The position numbers and the translations under genes are program-made. The notes under the pieces were generated by a model. It searched no databases, was not told where the DNA came from, and saw nothing but the letters and a program-made list of their open reading frames with translations. Shown here in pieces: positions 1 to 13,167 of a stretch of DNA of 64,000 nucleotides. This stretch comes from Hanleya hanleyi (Eukaryota > Mollusca > Polyplacophora > Lepidopleurida > Hanleyidae), in NCBI GenBank assembly GCA_036873755.1, contig JAVTVY010025197.1, positions 1-64,000 on the forward strand. Direction: 5' to 3'. Position 1 is the stretch's first letter; the number at the start of each line of letters is the position of its first letter.

Positions 1-3000
1 CATCGATGAAGACATGAAAAACACTTTGTTCTCAATGGGTCATGGTGGGTTCATCGATGGACACATCAAAAATCTCTGTTCTTAAGGAATCATGATGGTT
101 CCATCGACGAAGACATGAAAGATGGACTCATCAAAATCTCTTTGTTCTCAAGGAATCAGGATGGTTCCATCGATGTACACATAAAAAGCCACTTGGTCAT
201 GGTGGGTTCATCGATGGACACATCAAAAATCTCTGTTCTCAAGGAATCATGATGGTTCCATCGATGAAGACATGAAAAACACTTTGTTCTCAATGGGTCA
301 TGGTGAGTTCATCGATGGACTCATCAAAGTCTCTTTGTTCTCAAGGATTCATGATGGTTCCATCGATGAAGACATGAAAAACACTTTGTTCTCAATGGGT
401 CATGGTGGGTTTATGATGGACTCATCAAATCTCTTTGTTCTCAAGGAATCATGATGGTTCCATCGATGAAGATATGAAAAACACTTTGTTCTCAATGGGT
501 CATGGTGAGTTCATCGATGGACTCATCAAAAATCTCTGTTCTTAAGGGATCATGATGGTTCCATCGATGAAGACATGAAAAAACACTTTGTTCTCAATGG
601 GTCATGATGTTTCCATCGATGTACACATGAAAATCCCCTTTGTTCTCAATTGGTCATGATGGGTTCATCGATGTACACATAAAAACCACTGTGTGCTCAA
701 GTGGTCATGGTGGGTTCATCGATGGACACATCAAAACCTCTCTGTTCTCAAACGGTCATGATGGTTCCATCGGTGTACACATAAAAACACTTTGTTCCCA
801 AGTGGTCATGGTGGGTTCATCGATGGACACATCAAAACCTCTCTGTTCTCAAGCGGTCATGATGGTTCCATCGGTGTACACATAAAAAAGCCACTTGGTC
901 ATGGTGGGTTCATCGATGGACACATCAAAAATCTCTGTTCTTAAGGAATCATGATGGTTCCATCGACGAAGACATGAAAGATGGACTCATCAAAATCTCT
1001 TTGTTCTCAAGGGATCAGGATGGTTCCATCGATGTACACATAAAAAAGCCACTTGGTCATGGTGGGTTCATCGATGGACACATCAAAAATCTCTGTTCTT
1101 AAGGAATCATGATGGTTCCATCGACGAAGACATGAAAGATGGACTCATCAAAATCTCTTTGTTCTCAAGGGATCAGGATGGTTCCATCGATGTACACATA
1201 AAAAGCCACTTGGTCATGGTGGGTTCATCGATGGACACATCAAAAATCTCTGTTCTCAAGGAATCATGATGGTTCCATCGATGAAGACATGAAAAACACT
1301 TTGTTCTCAATGGGTCATAGTGAGTTCATCGATGGACTCATCAAAGTCTCTTTGTTCTCAAGGATTCATGATGGTTCCATCGATGAAGACATGAAAAACA
1401 CTTTGTTCTCAATGGGTCATGGTGGGTTTATGATGGACTCATCAAAATCTCTTTGTTCTCAAGGAATCATGATGGTTCCATCGATGAAGACATGAAAAAC
1501 ACTTTGTTCTCAATGGGTCATGGTGAGTTCATCGATGGACTCATCAAAAATCTCTGTTCTTAAGGGATCATGATGGTTCCATCGATGAAGACATGAAAAA
1601 ACACTTTGTTCTCAATGGGTCATGATGTTTCCATCGATGTACACATGAAAATCCCCTTTGTTCTCAATTGGTCATGATGGGTTCATCGATGTACACATAA
1701 AAACCACTTTGTGCTCAAGTGGTCATGGTGGGTTCATCGATGGACACATCAAAACCTCTCTGTTCTCAAGCGGTCATGATGGTTCCATCGGTGTACACAT
1801 AAAAACACTTTGTTCCCAAGTGGTCATGGTGGGTTCATCGATGGACTCATCAAAACCTCTTTGTTCTCAAGGGATCAGGATGGTTCCAACGACTATTAAA
1901 GACATGAAAAAACCCGCTTTGTTCTCAAGGGGTCATGATGATTCCATCGATGTACACATGAAAATCCTCTTTGTTCTCAAGTGGTCATGGTGAGTTCATC
2001 GATGGACTCATCAAAACCTCTTTGTTCTCAAGGGATCAGGATGGTTCCATCGATGTACACATAAAAAGCCACTTGGTCATGGTGGGTTCATCGATGGACA
2101 CATCAAAAATCTCTGTTCTTAAGGAATCATGATGGTTCCATCGATGAAGACATGAAAAACACTTTGTTCTCAATGGGTCATGGTGAGTTCATCGATGGAC
2201 TCATCAAAATCTCTTTGTTCTCAAGGAATCAGGATGGTTCCATCAATGTACACATAAAAAAGCCACTTGGTCATGGTGGGTTCATCGATGCACACATCAA
2301 AAATCTCTGTTCTTAAGGAATCATGATGGTTCCAACGACTATTAAAGACATGAAAAAATCGCTTTGTTCTCAAGGGGTCATGATGATTTCATCGATGTAC
2401 ACATGAAAATCCTCTTTGTTCTCAAGGGATCAGGATGGTTCCATCGATGTACACATAAAAAACCACTTGGTCATGGTGGGTTCATCGACGGACACATCAA
2501 ACATCTCTGTTCTTAAGGAATCATGATGGTTCCATCGATGAAGACATGAAAAAACACTTTGTTCTCAATGGGTCATGGTGGCTTCATCGATGGACTCATC
2601 AAAAATCTCTGTTCTTAAGGGATCATGATGGTTCGATCGATGAAGACATGAAAAACACTTTGTTCTCAATGGGTCATGGTGGGTTCATCGATGGACTCAT
2701 CCAAAATCTCTGTTCTTAAGGGATCATGATGGTTCCATCGATGAAGACATGAAAAACACTTTGTTCTCAATGGGTCATGGTGAGTTCATCGATGATCTCA
2801 TCAAAATCTCTTTGTTCTCAAGGGATCAGGATGGTTCCATCGATGTACACATAAAAAAGCCACTTGGTCATGGTGGGTTCATCGATGCACACATCAAAAA
2901 TCTCTGTTCTTAAGGAATCATGATGGTTCCAACGACTATTAAAGACATGAAAAAATCGCTTTGTTCTCAAGGGGTCATGATGTTTTCATCGATGTACACA

Positions 3001-6000
3001 TGAAAATCCTCTTTGTTCTCAAGGGATCAGGATGGTTCCATCGATGTACACATAAAAAACCACTTGGTCATGGTGGGTTCATCGATGGACACACCAAACA
3101 TCTCTGTTCTTAAGGAATCATGATGGTTCCATCGATGAAGACATGAAAAAACACTTTGTTCTCAATGGGTCATGGTGGCTTCATCGATGGACTCATCAAA
3201 AATCTCTGTTCTTAAGGGATCATGATGGTTCGATCGATGAAGGCATGAAAAACACTTTGTTCTCAATGGGTCATGGTGGGTTCATCGATGGACTCATCAA
3301 AAATCTCTGTTCTTAAGGGATCATGATGGTTCCATCGATGAAGACATGAAAAACACTTTGTTCTCAATGGGTCATGGTGAGTTCATCGATGGACTCATCA
3401 AAATCTCTTTGTTCTCAAGGGATCAGGATGGTTCCATCGATGTACACATAAAAAAGCCACTTGGTCATGGTGGGTTCATCGACGGACACATCAAACATCT
3501 CTGTTCTTAAGGAATCATGATGGTTCCATCGATGAAGACATGAAAAAACACTTTGTTCTCAATGGGTCATGGTGGCTTCATCGATGGACTCATCAAAAAT
3601 CTCTGTTCTTAAGGGATCATGATGGTTCGATCGATGAAGACATGAAAAACACTTTGTTCTCAATGGGTCATGGTGGGTTCATCGATGGACTCATCCAAAA
3701 TCTCTGTTCTTAAGGGATCATGATGGTTCCATCGATGAAGACATGAAAAACACTTTGTTCTCAATGGGTCATGGTGAGTTCATCGATGATCTCATCAAAA
3801 TCTCTTTGTTCTCAAGGGATCAGGATGGTTCCATCGATGTACACATAAAAAAGCCACTTGGTCATGGTGGGTTCATCGATGCACACATCAAAAATCTCTG
3901 TTCTTAAGGAATCATGATGGTTCCAACGACTATTAAAGACATGAAAAAATCGCTTTGTTCTCAAGGGGTCATGATGTTTTCATCGATGTACACATGAAAA
4001 TCCTCTTTGTTCTCAAGGGATCAGGATGGTTCCATCGATGTACACATAAAAAACCACTTGGTCATGGTGGGTTCATCGATGGACACACCAAACATCTCTG
4101 TTCTTAAGGAATCATGATGGTTCCATCGATGAAGACATGAAAAAACACTTTGTTCTCAATGGGTCATGGTGGCTTCATCGATGGACTCATCAAAAATCTC
4201 TGTTCTTAAGGGATCATGATGGTTCGATCGATGAAGGCATGAAAAACACTTTGTTCTCAATGGGTCATGGTGGGTTCATCGATGGACTCATCAAAAATCT
4301 CTGTTCTTAAGGGATCATGATGGTTCCATCGATGAAGACATGAAAAACACTTTGTTCTCAATGGGTCATGGTGAGTTCATCGATGGACTCATCAAAATCT
4401 CTTTGTTCTCAAGGGATCAGGATGGTTCCATCGATGTACACATAAAAAAAGCCACTTGGTCATGGTGGGTTCATCGATGGACACATCAAAAATCTCTGTT
4501 CTTAAGGAATCATGATGGTTCCAACGACTATTAAAGACATGAAAAAACCGCTTTGTTCTCAAGGGGTCATGATGATTCCATCGATGTACACATGAAAATC
4601 CTCTTTGTTCTCAAGGGATCAGGATGGTTCCATCGATGTACACATGAAAAAGCCACTTGGTCATGGTGGGTTCATCGATGGACACATCAAACATCTCTGT
4701 TCTTAAGGAATCATGATAGTTCCATCGATGAAGACATGAAAAAACACTTGTTCTCAATGCGTCATGGTGGCTTCATCGATGGACTCATCAAAAATCTCTG
4801 TTCTTAAGGGATCATGATGGTTCGATCGATGAAGACATGAAAAACACTTTGTTCTCAATGGGTCATGGTGGGTTCATCGATGGACTCATCCAAAATCTCT
4901 GTTCTTAAGGGATCATGATGGTTCCATCGATGAAGACATGAAAAACACTTTGTTCTCAATGGGTCATGGTGAGTTCATCGATGGACTCAAGGAATCTGTT
5001 CTTAAGGGAACTTAAGGGATCATGATGGTTCGATCGATGAAGACATGGACTCAAGGAATCTGTTCTTAAGGGAACTTAAGGGATCATGATGGTTCGATCG
5101 ATGAAGACATGAAAAACACTTTGTTCTCAATGGGTCATGGTGGGTTCATCGATGGACTCATCCAAAATCTCTGTTCTCAAGGAATCATGATGGTTCCATC
5201 GATGAAGACATGAAAAACACTTTGTTCTCAATGGGTCATGGTGGGTTTATGATGGACTCATCAAAATCTCTTTTTTCTCAAGGAATCATGATGGTTCCAT
5301 CGATGAAGACATGAAAAACACTTTGTTCTCAATGGGTCATGGTGGGTTTATCGATGGACACATCAAAAATTTCTGTTCTTAAGGAATCATGATGGTTCCA
5401 TCGACGAAGACATGAAAGATGGACTCATCAAAATCTCTTTGTTCTCAAGGGATCAGGATGGTTCCATCGATGTACACATAAAAATCCACTTGGTCATGGT
5501 GGGTTCATCGATGGACACATCAAAAATCTCTGTTCTTAAGGAATCATGATGGTTCCATCGATGAAGAGATGAAAAACACTTTGTCCTCAAGTGGTCATGG
5601 TGAGTTCATCGATGGACTCATCAAAATCTCTTTCTTCTCAAGGAATCATGATGGTTCCATCGATGAAGACATGAAAAACACTTTGTTCTCAATGGGTCAT
5701 GGTGGGTTTATCGATGGACACATGAAAAATCTCTGTTCTTAAGGGATCAAGATGGTTCCATCGATGAAGACATGAAAAAACACTTTGTTCTCAATGGGTC
5801 ATGATGTTTCCATCGATGTACACATGAAAATCCCCTTTGTTCTCAATTCGTCATGATGGGTTCATCGATGTACACATAAAAACCACTTTGTGCTCAAGTG
5901 GTCATGGTGGGTTCATCGATGGACACATCAAAACCTCTCTGTTCTCAAGCGGTCATGATGGTTCCATCGGTGTACACATAAAAACACTTTGTTCCCAAGT

Positions 6001-7660
6001 GGTCATGGTGGGTTCATCGATGGATTCATCAAAACCTCTTTGTTCTCAAGGGATCAGGATGGTTCCATCGATGTACACATAAAAAAGCCACTTGGTCATG
6101 GTGGGTTCATCGATGGACACATCAAAAATCTCTGTTCTTAAGGAATCATAATGGTTCCAACGACTATTAAAGACATGAAAAAACCGCTTTGTTCTCAAGG
6201 GGTCATGATGATTCCATCGATGTACACATGAAAATCCTCTTTGTTCTCAAGTGGTCATGGTGAGTTCATCGATGGACTCATCAAAACCTCTTTGTTCTCA
6301 AGGGATCAGGATGGTTCCATCGATGTACACATAAAAAGCCACTTGGTCATGGTGGGTTCATCGATGGACACATAAAAAATCTCTGTTCTTAAGGGATCAT
6401 GATGGTTCCATCGATGAAGACATGAAAAACACTTTGTTCTCAATGGGTCATGGTGAGTTCATCGATGGACTCATCAAAATCTCTTTGTTCTCAAGGGATC
6501 AGGATGGTTCCATCGATGTACACATAAAAAACCACTTGGTCATGGTGGGTTCATCGATGGACACATCAAAAATCTCTGTTCTTAAGGAATCATGATGGTT
6601 CCATCGACGAAGACATGAAAGATGGAGTCATCAAAATCTCTTTGTTCTCAAGGGATCAGGATGGTTCCATCGATGTACACATAAAAATCCACTTGGTCAT
6701 GGTGGGTTCATCGATGGACACATCAAAAATCTCTGTTCTTAAGGAATCATGATGGTTCCATCGATGAAGACATGAAAAACACTTTGTTCTCAATGGGTCA
6801 TGGTGGGTTTATGATGGACTCATCAAAATCTCTTTGTTCTCAAGGAATCATGATGGTTCCATCGATGAAGACATGAAAAAACACTTTGTTCTCAATGGGT
6901 CATGGTGGGTTCATCGATGGACTCATCAAAATCTCTGTTCTTAAGGGATCATGATGGTTCCATCGATGAAGACATGAAAAACACTTTGTTCTCAATGGGT
7001 CATGGTGGGTTCATCGATGGACTCATCAACAATCTCTGTTCTTAAGGGATCATGATGGTTCCATCGATGAAGACATGAAAAACACTTTGTTCTCAATGGG
7101 TCATGGTGGGTTCATCGATGGACTCATCAAAAATCTCTGTTCTTAAGGGATCATGATGGTTCCATCGATGAAGACATGAAAAACACTTTGTTCTCAATGG
7201 GTCATGGTGAGTTCATCGATGGACTCATCAAAATCTCTTTGTTCTCAAGGGATCAGGATGGTTCCATCGATGTACACATAAAAAAGCCACTTGGTCATGG
7301 TGGGTTCATCGATGGACACATCAAAAATCTCTGTTCTTAAGGGATCATGATGGTTCCATCGATATACACATAAAAACCACTTTGTTCTCAAGTGGTCATG
7401 GTGGGTTCATCGATGGACACATCAAAGCCTCTTTGTTCTCAAGGGGTCATGATGGTTCTATCGATATACACATAAAAACCAGTTTGTTCTCGAGTAGTCA
7501 TGATGATTTCATCGATGTATACGTAAAACCACTTTGTTGGTCATGGTGGGTTCATCGATATACACATGAAACCATCCTTGTTCCCAAGGTGTCGTTATTG
7601 TTCCATCGATGTACACATGAAAGGATCATCGTGGTTCTAACGATTCACACATCCAAACAT
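1..7660. repeat. 51-bp satellite array
   Basis: A tandem array of a ~51-bp monomer fills this stretch and runs off the left edge. Each monomer has a GGTCATGATGGTTC-like head, the 8-bp palindrome CATCGATG, an ACACAT(A/C)AAAA segment and a TTTGTTCTCAAG tail. Dimers are spaced 102 bp (for example the CAATGGGTCAT at 291 and 393). Higher-order duplication is visible: a diagnostic TTCATCGACGGACAC variant recurs at about 2481 and 3475 (~994 bp), and a GATGTTTCCATCG block recurs near 605, 1622 and 5797. Because 51 is a multiple of three, short open frames with a 17-residue period occur on the plus strand, but TAA in the common GTTCTTAAGG variant stops them often. I read it as non-coding satellite DNA. 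Confidence 0.95.
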
Positions 7661-9050
7661 CTTGAATGATAAGGGACCGTGATGGTACCTACTATTTACA
7701 CATTAATCCTTTTTGTTCACGGGATCCTGATAATTTCATCTATGTACATATTCACAAAATATCATGGCGAATTTATCTATGAACACATCTCAACGCATCT
7801 TTTTTCACAAGGAATCGTGAGCACATTATATGTACATCTACCTTTTCGCGAGATATCATGGTGGTACCAACTATTTACACATTTTTTATTCAGAAGGGAT
7901 CATGATGGTTCCGTCTATGCACACAGTAATACCTCCTACTCACAAGGGGTCATGGTGGCAACAACTATTTACAAATTAACCCTTTTTCCACAAGGGATCA
8001 TGATGGTTCCGTCTATGTACACATTAAAGCCTCATTTTCACAAGGGGTGATGGTGGTACCAACTATTTACACATTTTGTATTCAGAAGGGATCATGATGG
8101 TTCCGTCTATGCACACAGTAATACCTCCTACTCACAAGGGGTCATGGTGGCAACAACTATTTACAAATTAACCCTTTTTCCACAAGGGATCATGATGGTT
8201 CCGTCTATGTACACATTAAAGCCTCATTTTCACAAGGGGTGATGGTGGTACCAACTATTTACACATTTTTTTATTCAGAAGGGATCATGATGGTTCCGTC
8301 TATGCACACAGTAATACCTCCTACTCACAAGGGGTCATGGTGGCAACAACTATTTACAAATTAACCCTTTTTCCACAAGGGATCATGATGGTTCCGTCTA
8401 TGTACACATTAAAGCCTCATTTTCACAAGGGGTGATGGTGGTACCAACTATTTACACATTTTTTATTCAGAAGGGATCATGATGGTTCCGTCTATGCACA
8501 CAGTAATACCTCCTACTCACAAGGGGTCATGGTGGCAACAACTATTTACAAATTAACCCTTTTTCCACAAGGGATCATGATGGTTCCGTCTATGTACACA
8601 TTAAAGCCTCATTTTCACAAGGGGTGATGGTGGTACCAACTATTTACACATTTTTTATTCAGAAGGGATCATGATGGTTCCGTCTATGCACACAGTAATA
8701 CCTCCTACTCACAAGGGGTCATGGTGGCAACAACTATTTACAAATTAACCCTTTTTCCACAAGGGATCATGATGGTTCCGTCTATGTACACATTAAAGCC
8801 TCATTTTCACAAGGGGTGATGGTGGTACCAACTATTTACACATTAAGCTTTGTGTTCACAAGGGATCATGATGGTTCCGTCTATGCACACAGTAATACCT
8901 CCTACTCACAAGGGGTCATGGTGGCAACAACTATTTACAAATTAACCCTTTTTCCACAAGGGATCATGATGGTTCCGTCTATGCACACAATAAAGCCTCC
9001 TTTTCACTAGTGGTCATGATGGCAACAACTATTTACACATTAAGCCTTTT
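7661..9050. repeat. Diverged satellite, 192-bp higher-order repeat
   Basis: This continues the satellite with diverged ~48-bp monomers. A four-monomer higher-order unit repeats almost perfectly: the marker CCGTCTATGCACACAG occurs at 7911, 8103, 8296, 8488, 8680 and 8877, spacings of 192-193 bp and a last one of 197. Within each unit the sub-monomers alternate GGTTCCGTCTATG(C/T)ACACA with GTGGCAACAACTATTTACA or GTGGTACCAACTATTTACA. The near-identity of the copies compared with the older 51-bp array suggests recent local amplification. Confidence 0.93.
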
Positions 9051-9237
9051 AGGCCATGAGCCCAAGTCCTGAATTATGTCTATAAATGAAGTTTCGTTAC
9101 AAATTTCTCTGCAAGAAAAAGCTTGAAAACTTTGCACGTGAAAAGACAATACCCATACAGTACTTTTGGGATAAAAAATGAGTTGCCTGCAGACATTTGC
9201 AACGAAAGGTTCATTCCTGAGACTTGACCCATGGCCT
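9051..9237. mobile_element. Small insertion in the satellite (candidate MITE)
   Basis: A 187-bp stretch with no similarity to the satellite interrupts the array, which resumes at TTGTTCACAAGGGATCAGG. It begins AGGCCATG and ends CATGGCCT, an exact 8-bp terminal inverted repeat. A T-rich flank on both sides could be a short target duplication but cannot be told apart from the repeat itself. The family is not recognised. Confidence 0.45.
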
Positions 9238-9374
9238 ATTTTGTTCACAAGGGATCAGGATGGTGGCGTCTATGCACATTCACAGAGGATCATGGCGGTA
9301 TTATCTATGTACACATGAAAATCTTTCTATTCACAAGCCATAATAATAATTTCATCTATGCAGATTAACCCTAT
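9238..9374. repeat. Degenerate edge of satellite array
   Basis: The last diverged monomers are recognisable by GTTCACAAGGGATCAGGATGG, ATCATGGCGGTATTATCTATG and TTCATCTATG. The array ends at the G-rich tract that opens the next repeat. Confidence 0.75.
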
Positions 9375-9383
9375 GAGACAAGG

Positions 9384-11415
9384 TGGGGTGGGGTAGGGTG
9401 GGGTGGGGTGAAGGGGGGGGTCCTCCCAAATTGTTCACTACAGACTCGGAACGAAGAGAACAATACAGTTGAAACTTATTTTACTTTTTCGTGGAGGATC
9501 ATGGGAAAATTCAAAATGGCGACCCTAAATTGGCATTTGCTAAAACTAAGTACTCTCTATAATAATAATAATTAGTGTTTGGGAGAAAATTTCGAAAAAT
9601 TGAATCAAAAAGATTGGTAAACATGAGATTGATCTAATCAAAACCCCTCGGCTTTCCCCAAGTTCTATGTGGGATGATCAAGATATACCGGTAGTTGGTT
9701 ACATTCAGGCATATAGGACAGAAATAGAAAATTATATATCTGTAAAGAGGCATAACTCTGAAAATATGGGTCAAGGGGAGGCACTTTCGATAGGCGTCTG
9801 ACTTAGCACTCTGTATAATAAGAACCGAGAATGTACCGAACACAGATCTGCAGATATAACTCCATAAGCCGAGGCGAGTAATCATTTGTTGGCTTGTAGA
9901 ATACAGCAATATAAATAAGTTTCCAAAATATAGTAGCTATACCGAACACAGGTCTGCAGATATAGTTAGCTACATTCAGGCATATAGGACAGAAATAGAA
10001 ATTAATATATCTGTGAAGGGGCATAACTCTGTAAAATATGGGCTGTGGGGAGCTACTTTCGATAGGCGTCTGACTTAGCACTCTGTGAAATAAGAGCCGA
10101 GGCGAATAAGCTGTACCAAATTCGGGCCTGCAGATATAACTTGTACATTCAGATACAGATAACAAAATCGGAGATTATTACATCCGAAAGGGGCATAACT
10201 TCATAAGCCGAGGCGAGTAATCCTTTGTTGACTTGTAGAATACAACAATATAAATAAGTTTCCAAAATATAGTAGCTATACCGAACACAGTTTTGCAGAT
10301 ATAGTTGGTTACATTCAGGCATATGGGACAGAAATAGAAATTAATATATCTGTAAAGGGGCATAGCTCTGTAAAGTATGGACCGAGGGGAGCCATTTTCG
10401 GAGGCATCTGACTTAGCACTACTGTGAAATAAGAACCGAGATAAATAAGCTGTACCGAACACGCATATGCATATAAACTTGTACATTCAACTACAGATAA
10501 AAAAATCCGAGATCTTACATCCGAAAGGGGCATAACTCCATAAGCCGAGGCGAGTAATCATTTGTTGGCTTGTAGAATACAGCAATATAAATAGGTTTCC
10601 AAAATATAGTAGCTATACCGAACACAGGTCTGCAGATATAGTTAGCTACATTCAGGCATGTAGGACAGAAATAGAAATTAATATATCTGTGAAGGGGCAT
10701 AACTCTGTAAAATATGGGCTGTGGGGAGCTACTTTCGATAGGCGTCTGACTTAGCACTCTGTGAAATAAGAGCCGAGACGAATAAGCTGTACCAAATTCG
10801 GGTCTGCAGATATAACTTGTACATTCAGCTACAAATAACAAAATCGGAGATTATTACATCCGAAAGGGGCATAACTCCATAAGCCGAGGCGAGTAATCCT
10901 TTGTTGACTTGTAGAATACAACAATATAAATAAGTTTCCAAAATATAGTACCTATACCGAACACAGTTCTGCAGATATAGTTGGTTACATTCAGGCATAT
11001 AGGACAGAAATAGAAATTAATATATCTGTAAAGGGGCATAACTCTGTAAAATATGGGCCGAGGGGAGCCACTTTCAATAGACGTCTGAGTGTTGAAAATT
11101 TGGTGGTTGTGTCTCAAGCGGTTTTGCCTAAAATGCGGTAACGGACGGACGGACGTACGGACAGACAGACCGACGTACATGGCGACGACAATACCCCGAG
11201 GCCAAAACAGCCGAGGGGTAAAAATGGCTTTCGATAAAATGACGTCACTGTGACATATTTTTGTGGAGGTTGGCCCAAAGTAATAAAAAGTTATTGTGGA
11301 AATCATATGCCCAACCATTTGGTAACCTAGTGTGCTTATCGTCGCTTATTGTGCTTCTGTCGCTATATTGGACCTACCAGAGGGTAAAACGGGATATTAA
11401 CTTATTAAGAAAGTG
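9384..11415. repeat. Large tandem repeat, copy A
   Basis: This is the first of two tandem copies of a composite repeat. It opens with a GGTGGGGTGGGG tract, then a block containing TTCACTACAGACTCGGAACG and AAAATGGCGACC. Next come four ~338-bp subunits, marked by GTAATC(A/C)TTTGTTG near 9881, 10219, 10551 and 10892. It ends with a GGACGGACGGACGTACGG segment, a CCCCGAGGCC...GGGGTAAAAA hairpin and ACTTATTAAGAAAGTGTT. Minus-strand open frames of up to 154 codons span the subunits. They repeat with the DNA and show no domain I recognise, so they are not called as genes. Confidence 0.85.
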
Positions 11416-13167
11416 TTGGTGGGGTGGGGTGGGGTGAAGGGGGGGGGGGGATTCCTACAAAAATTTTCACTACAGACTCGGAACGAAGAGAACAATACAG
11501 TTGAAACTTATTTTACTTTTTCGTGGAGGATCATGGGAAAATTTAAAATGGCGACCCTAAATTGGCATTTGCTAAAACTAAGTACTCTCTATAATAATAA
11601 TAATTAGCGTTTGGGAGAAAATTTCGAAAAATTGAATCAAAAAGATTGGTAAACATGAGATTGATCTAATCAAAATCCCTCGGCTTTCCCCAAGTTCTAT
11701 GTGGGATGATCAAGATATACCGGTAGTTGATTACATTCAGGCATATAGGACAGAAATAGAAAATTATATATCTGTAAAGAGGCATAACTCTGAAAATATG
11801 GGTCAAGGGGAGGCACTTTCGATAGGCGTCTGACTTAGCACTCTGTAAAATAAGAACCGAGAATGTACCGAACACGGATCTGCAGATATAACTTGTACAT
11901 TCAGATACAGATAACAAAATCGGAGATTATTACATCCGAAAGGGGCATAACTTCATAAGCCGAGGCGAGTAATCCTTTGTTGACTTGTAGAATACAACAA
12001 TATAAATAAGTTTCCAAAATATAGTAGCTATACCGAACACAGTTCTGCAGATATAGTTGGTTACATTCAGGCATATGGGACAGAAATAGAAATTAATATA
12101 TCTGTAAAGGGGCATAGCTCTGTAAAGTATGGACCGAGGGGAGCCATTTCGGAGGCATCTGACTTAGCACTACTGTGAAATAAGAACCGAGATAAATAAG
12201 CTGTACCGAACACGCATATGCATATAAACTTGTACATTTAACTACAGATAAAAAAAATCCGAGATTTTACATCCGAAAGGGGCATAACTCCATAAGCCGA
12301 GGCGAGTAATCATTTGTTGGCTTGTAGAATACAGCAATATAAATAAGTTTCCAAAATATAGTAGCTATACCGAACACAGGTCTGCAGATATAGTTAGCTA
12401 CATTCAGGCATGTAGGACAGAAATAGAAATTAATATATCTGTGAAGGGGCATAACTCTGTAAAATATGGGCTGTGGGGAGCTACTTTCGATAGGCGTCTG
12501 ACTTAGCACTCTGTGAAATAAGAGCCGAGACGAATAAGCTGTACCAAATTCGGGTCTGCAGATATAACTTGTACATTCAGCTACAAATAACAAAATCGGA
12601 GATTATTACATCCGAAAGGGGCATAACTCCATAAGCCGAGGCGAGTAATCCTTTGTTGACTTGTAGAATACAACAATATAAATAAGTTTCCAAAATATAG
12701 TACCTATACCGAACACAGTTCTGCAGATATAGTTGGTTACATTCAGGCATATAGGACAGAAATAGAAATTAATATATCTGTAAAGGGGCATAACTCTGTA
12801 AAATATGGGCCGAGGGGAGCCACTTTCAATAGACGTCTGAGTGTTGAAAATTTGGTGGTTGTGTCTCAAGCGGTTTTGCCTAAAATGCGGTAACGGACGG
12901 ACGGACGTACGGACAGACAGACCGACGTACATGGCGACGACAATACCCCGAGGCCAAAACAGCCGAGGGGTAAAAATGGCTTTCGATAAAATGACGTCAC
13001 TGTGACATATTTTTGTGGAGGTTGGCCCAAAGTAATAAAAAGTTATTGTGGAAATCATATGCCCAACCATTTGGTAACCTAGTGTGCTTATCGTCGCTTA
13101 TTGTGCTTCTGTCGCTATATTGGACCTACCAGAGGGTAAAACGGGATATTAACTTATTAAGAAAGTG
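11416..13167. repeat. Large tandem repeat, copy B
   Basis: This is the second copy of the unit at 9384-11415, with the same G-rich start and the same terminal GGACGG/hairpin/AAGAAAGTGTT block. It has three rather than four ~338-bp subunits (markers near 11969, 12307 and 12648), lacking about 280 bp relative to copy A. The last ~560 bp of both copies look identical by eye (10845-11415 against 12590-13167), which indicates a recent duplication. Confidence 0.85.

Noticed and set aside
272..2000. Open frames of 60-111 codons in the 51-bp satellite
   Set aside because: They follow from a period divisible by three, end at TAA in common variants and show no domain.
11200..11225. Helitron 3' end (hairpin near the terminus)
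   Set aside because: A hairpin is present, but I see no CTRR end, no TC start and no Rep/helicase frame.
10854..11318. Minus-strand 154-codon frame, repeated at 12606-13070
   Set aside because: It lies within tandem repeats, includes the simple GGACGG tract, and is copied with the DNA; no known protein motif.
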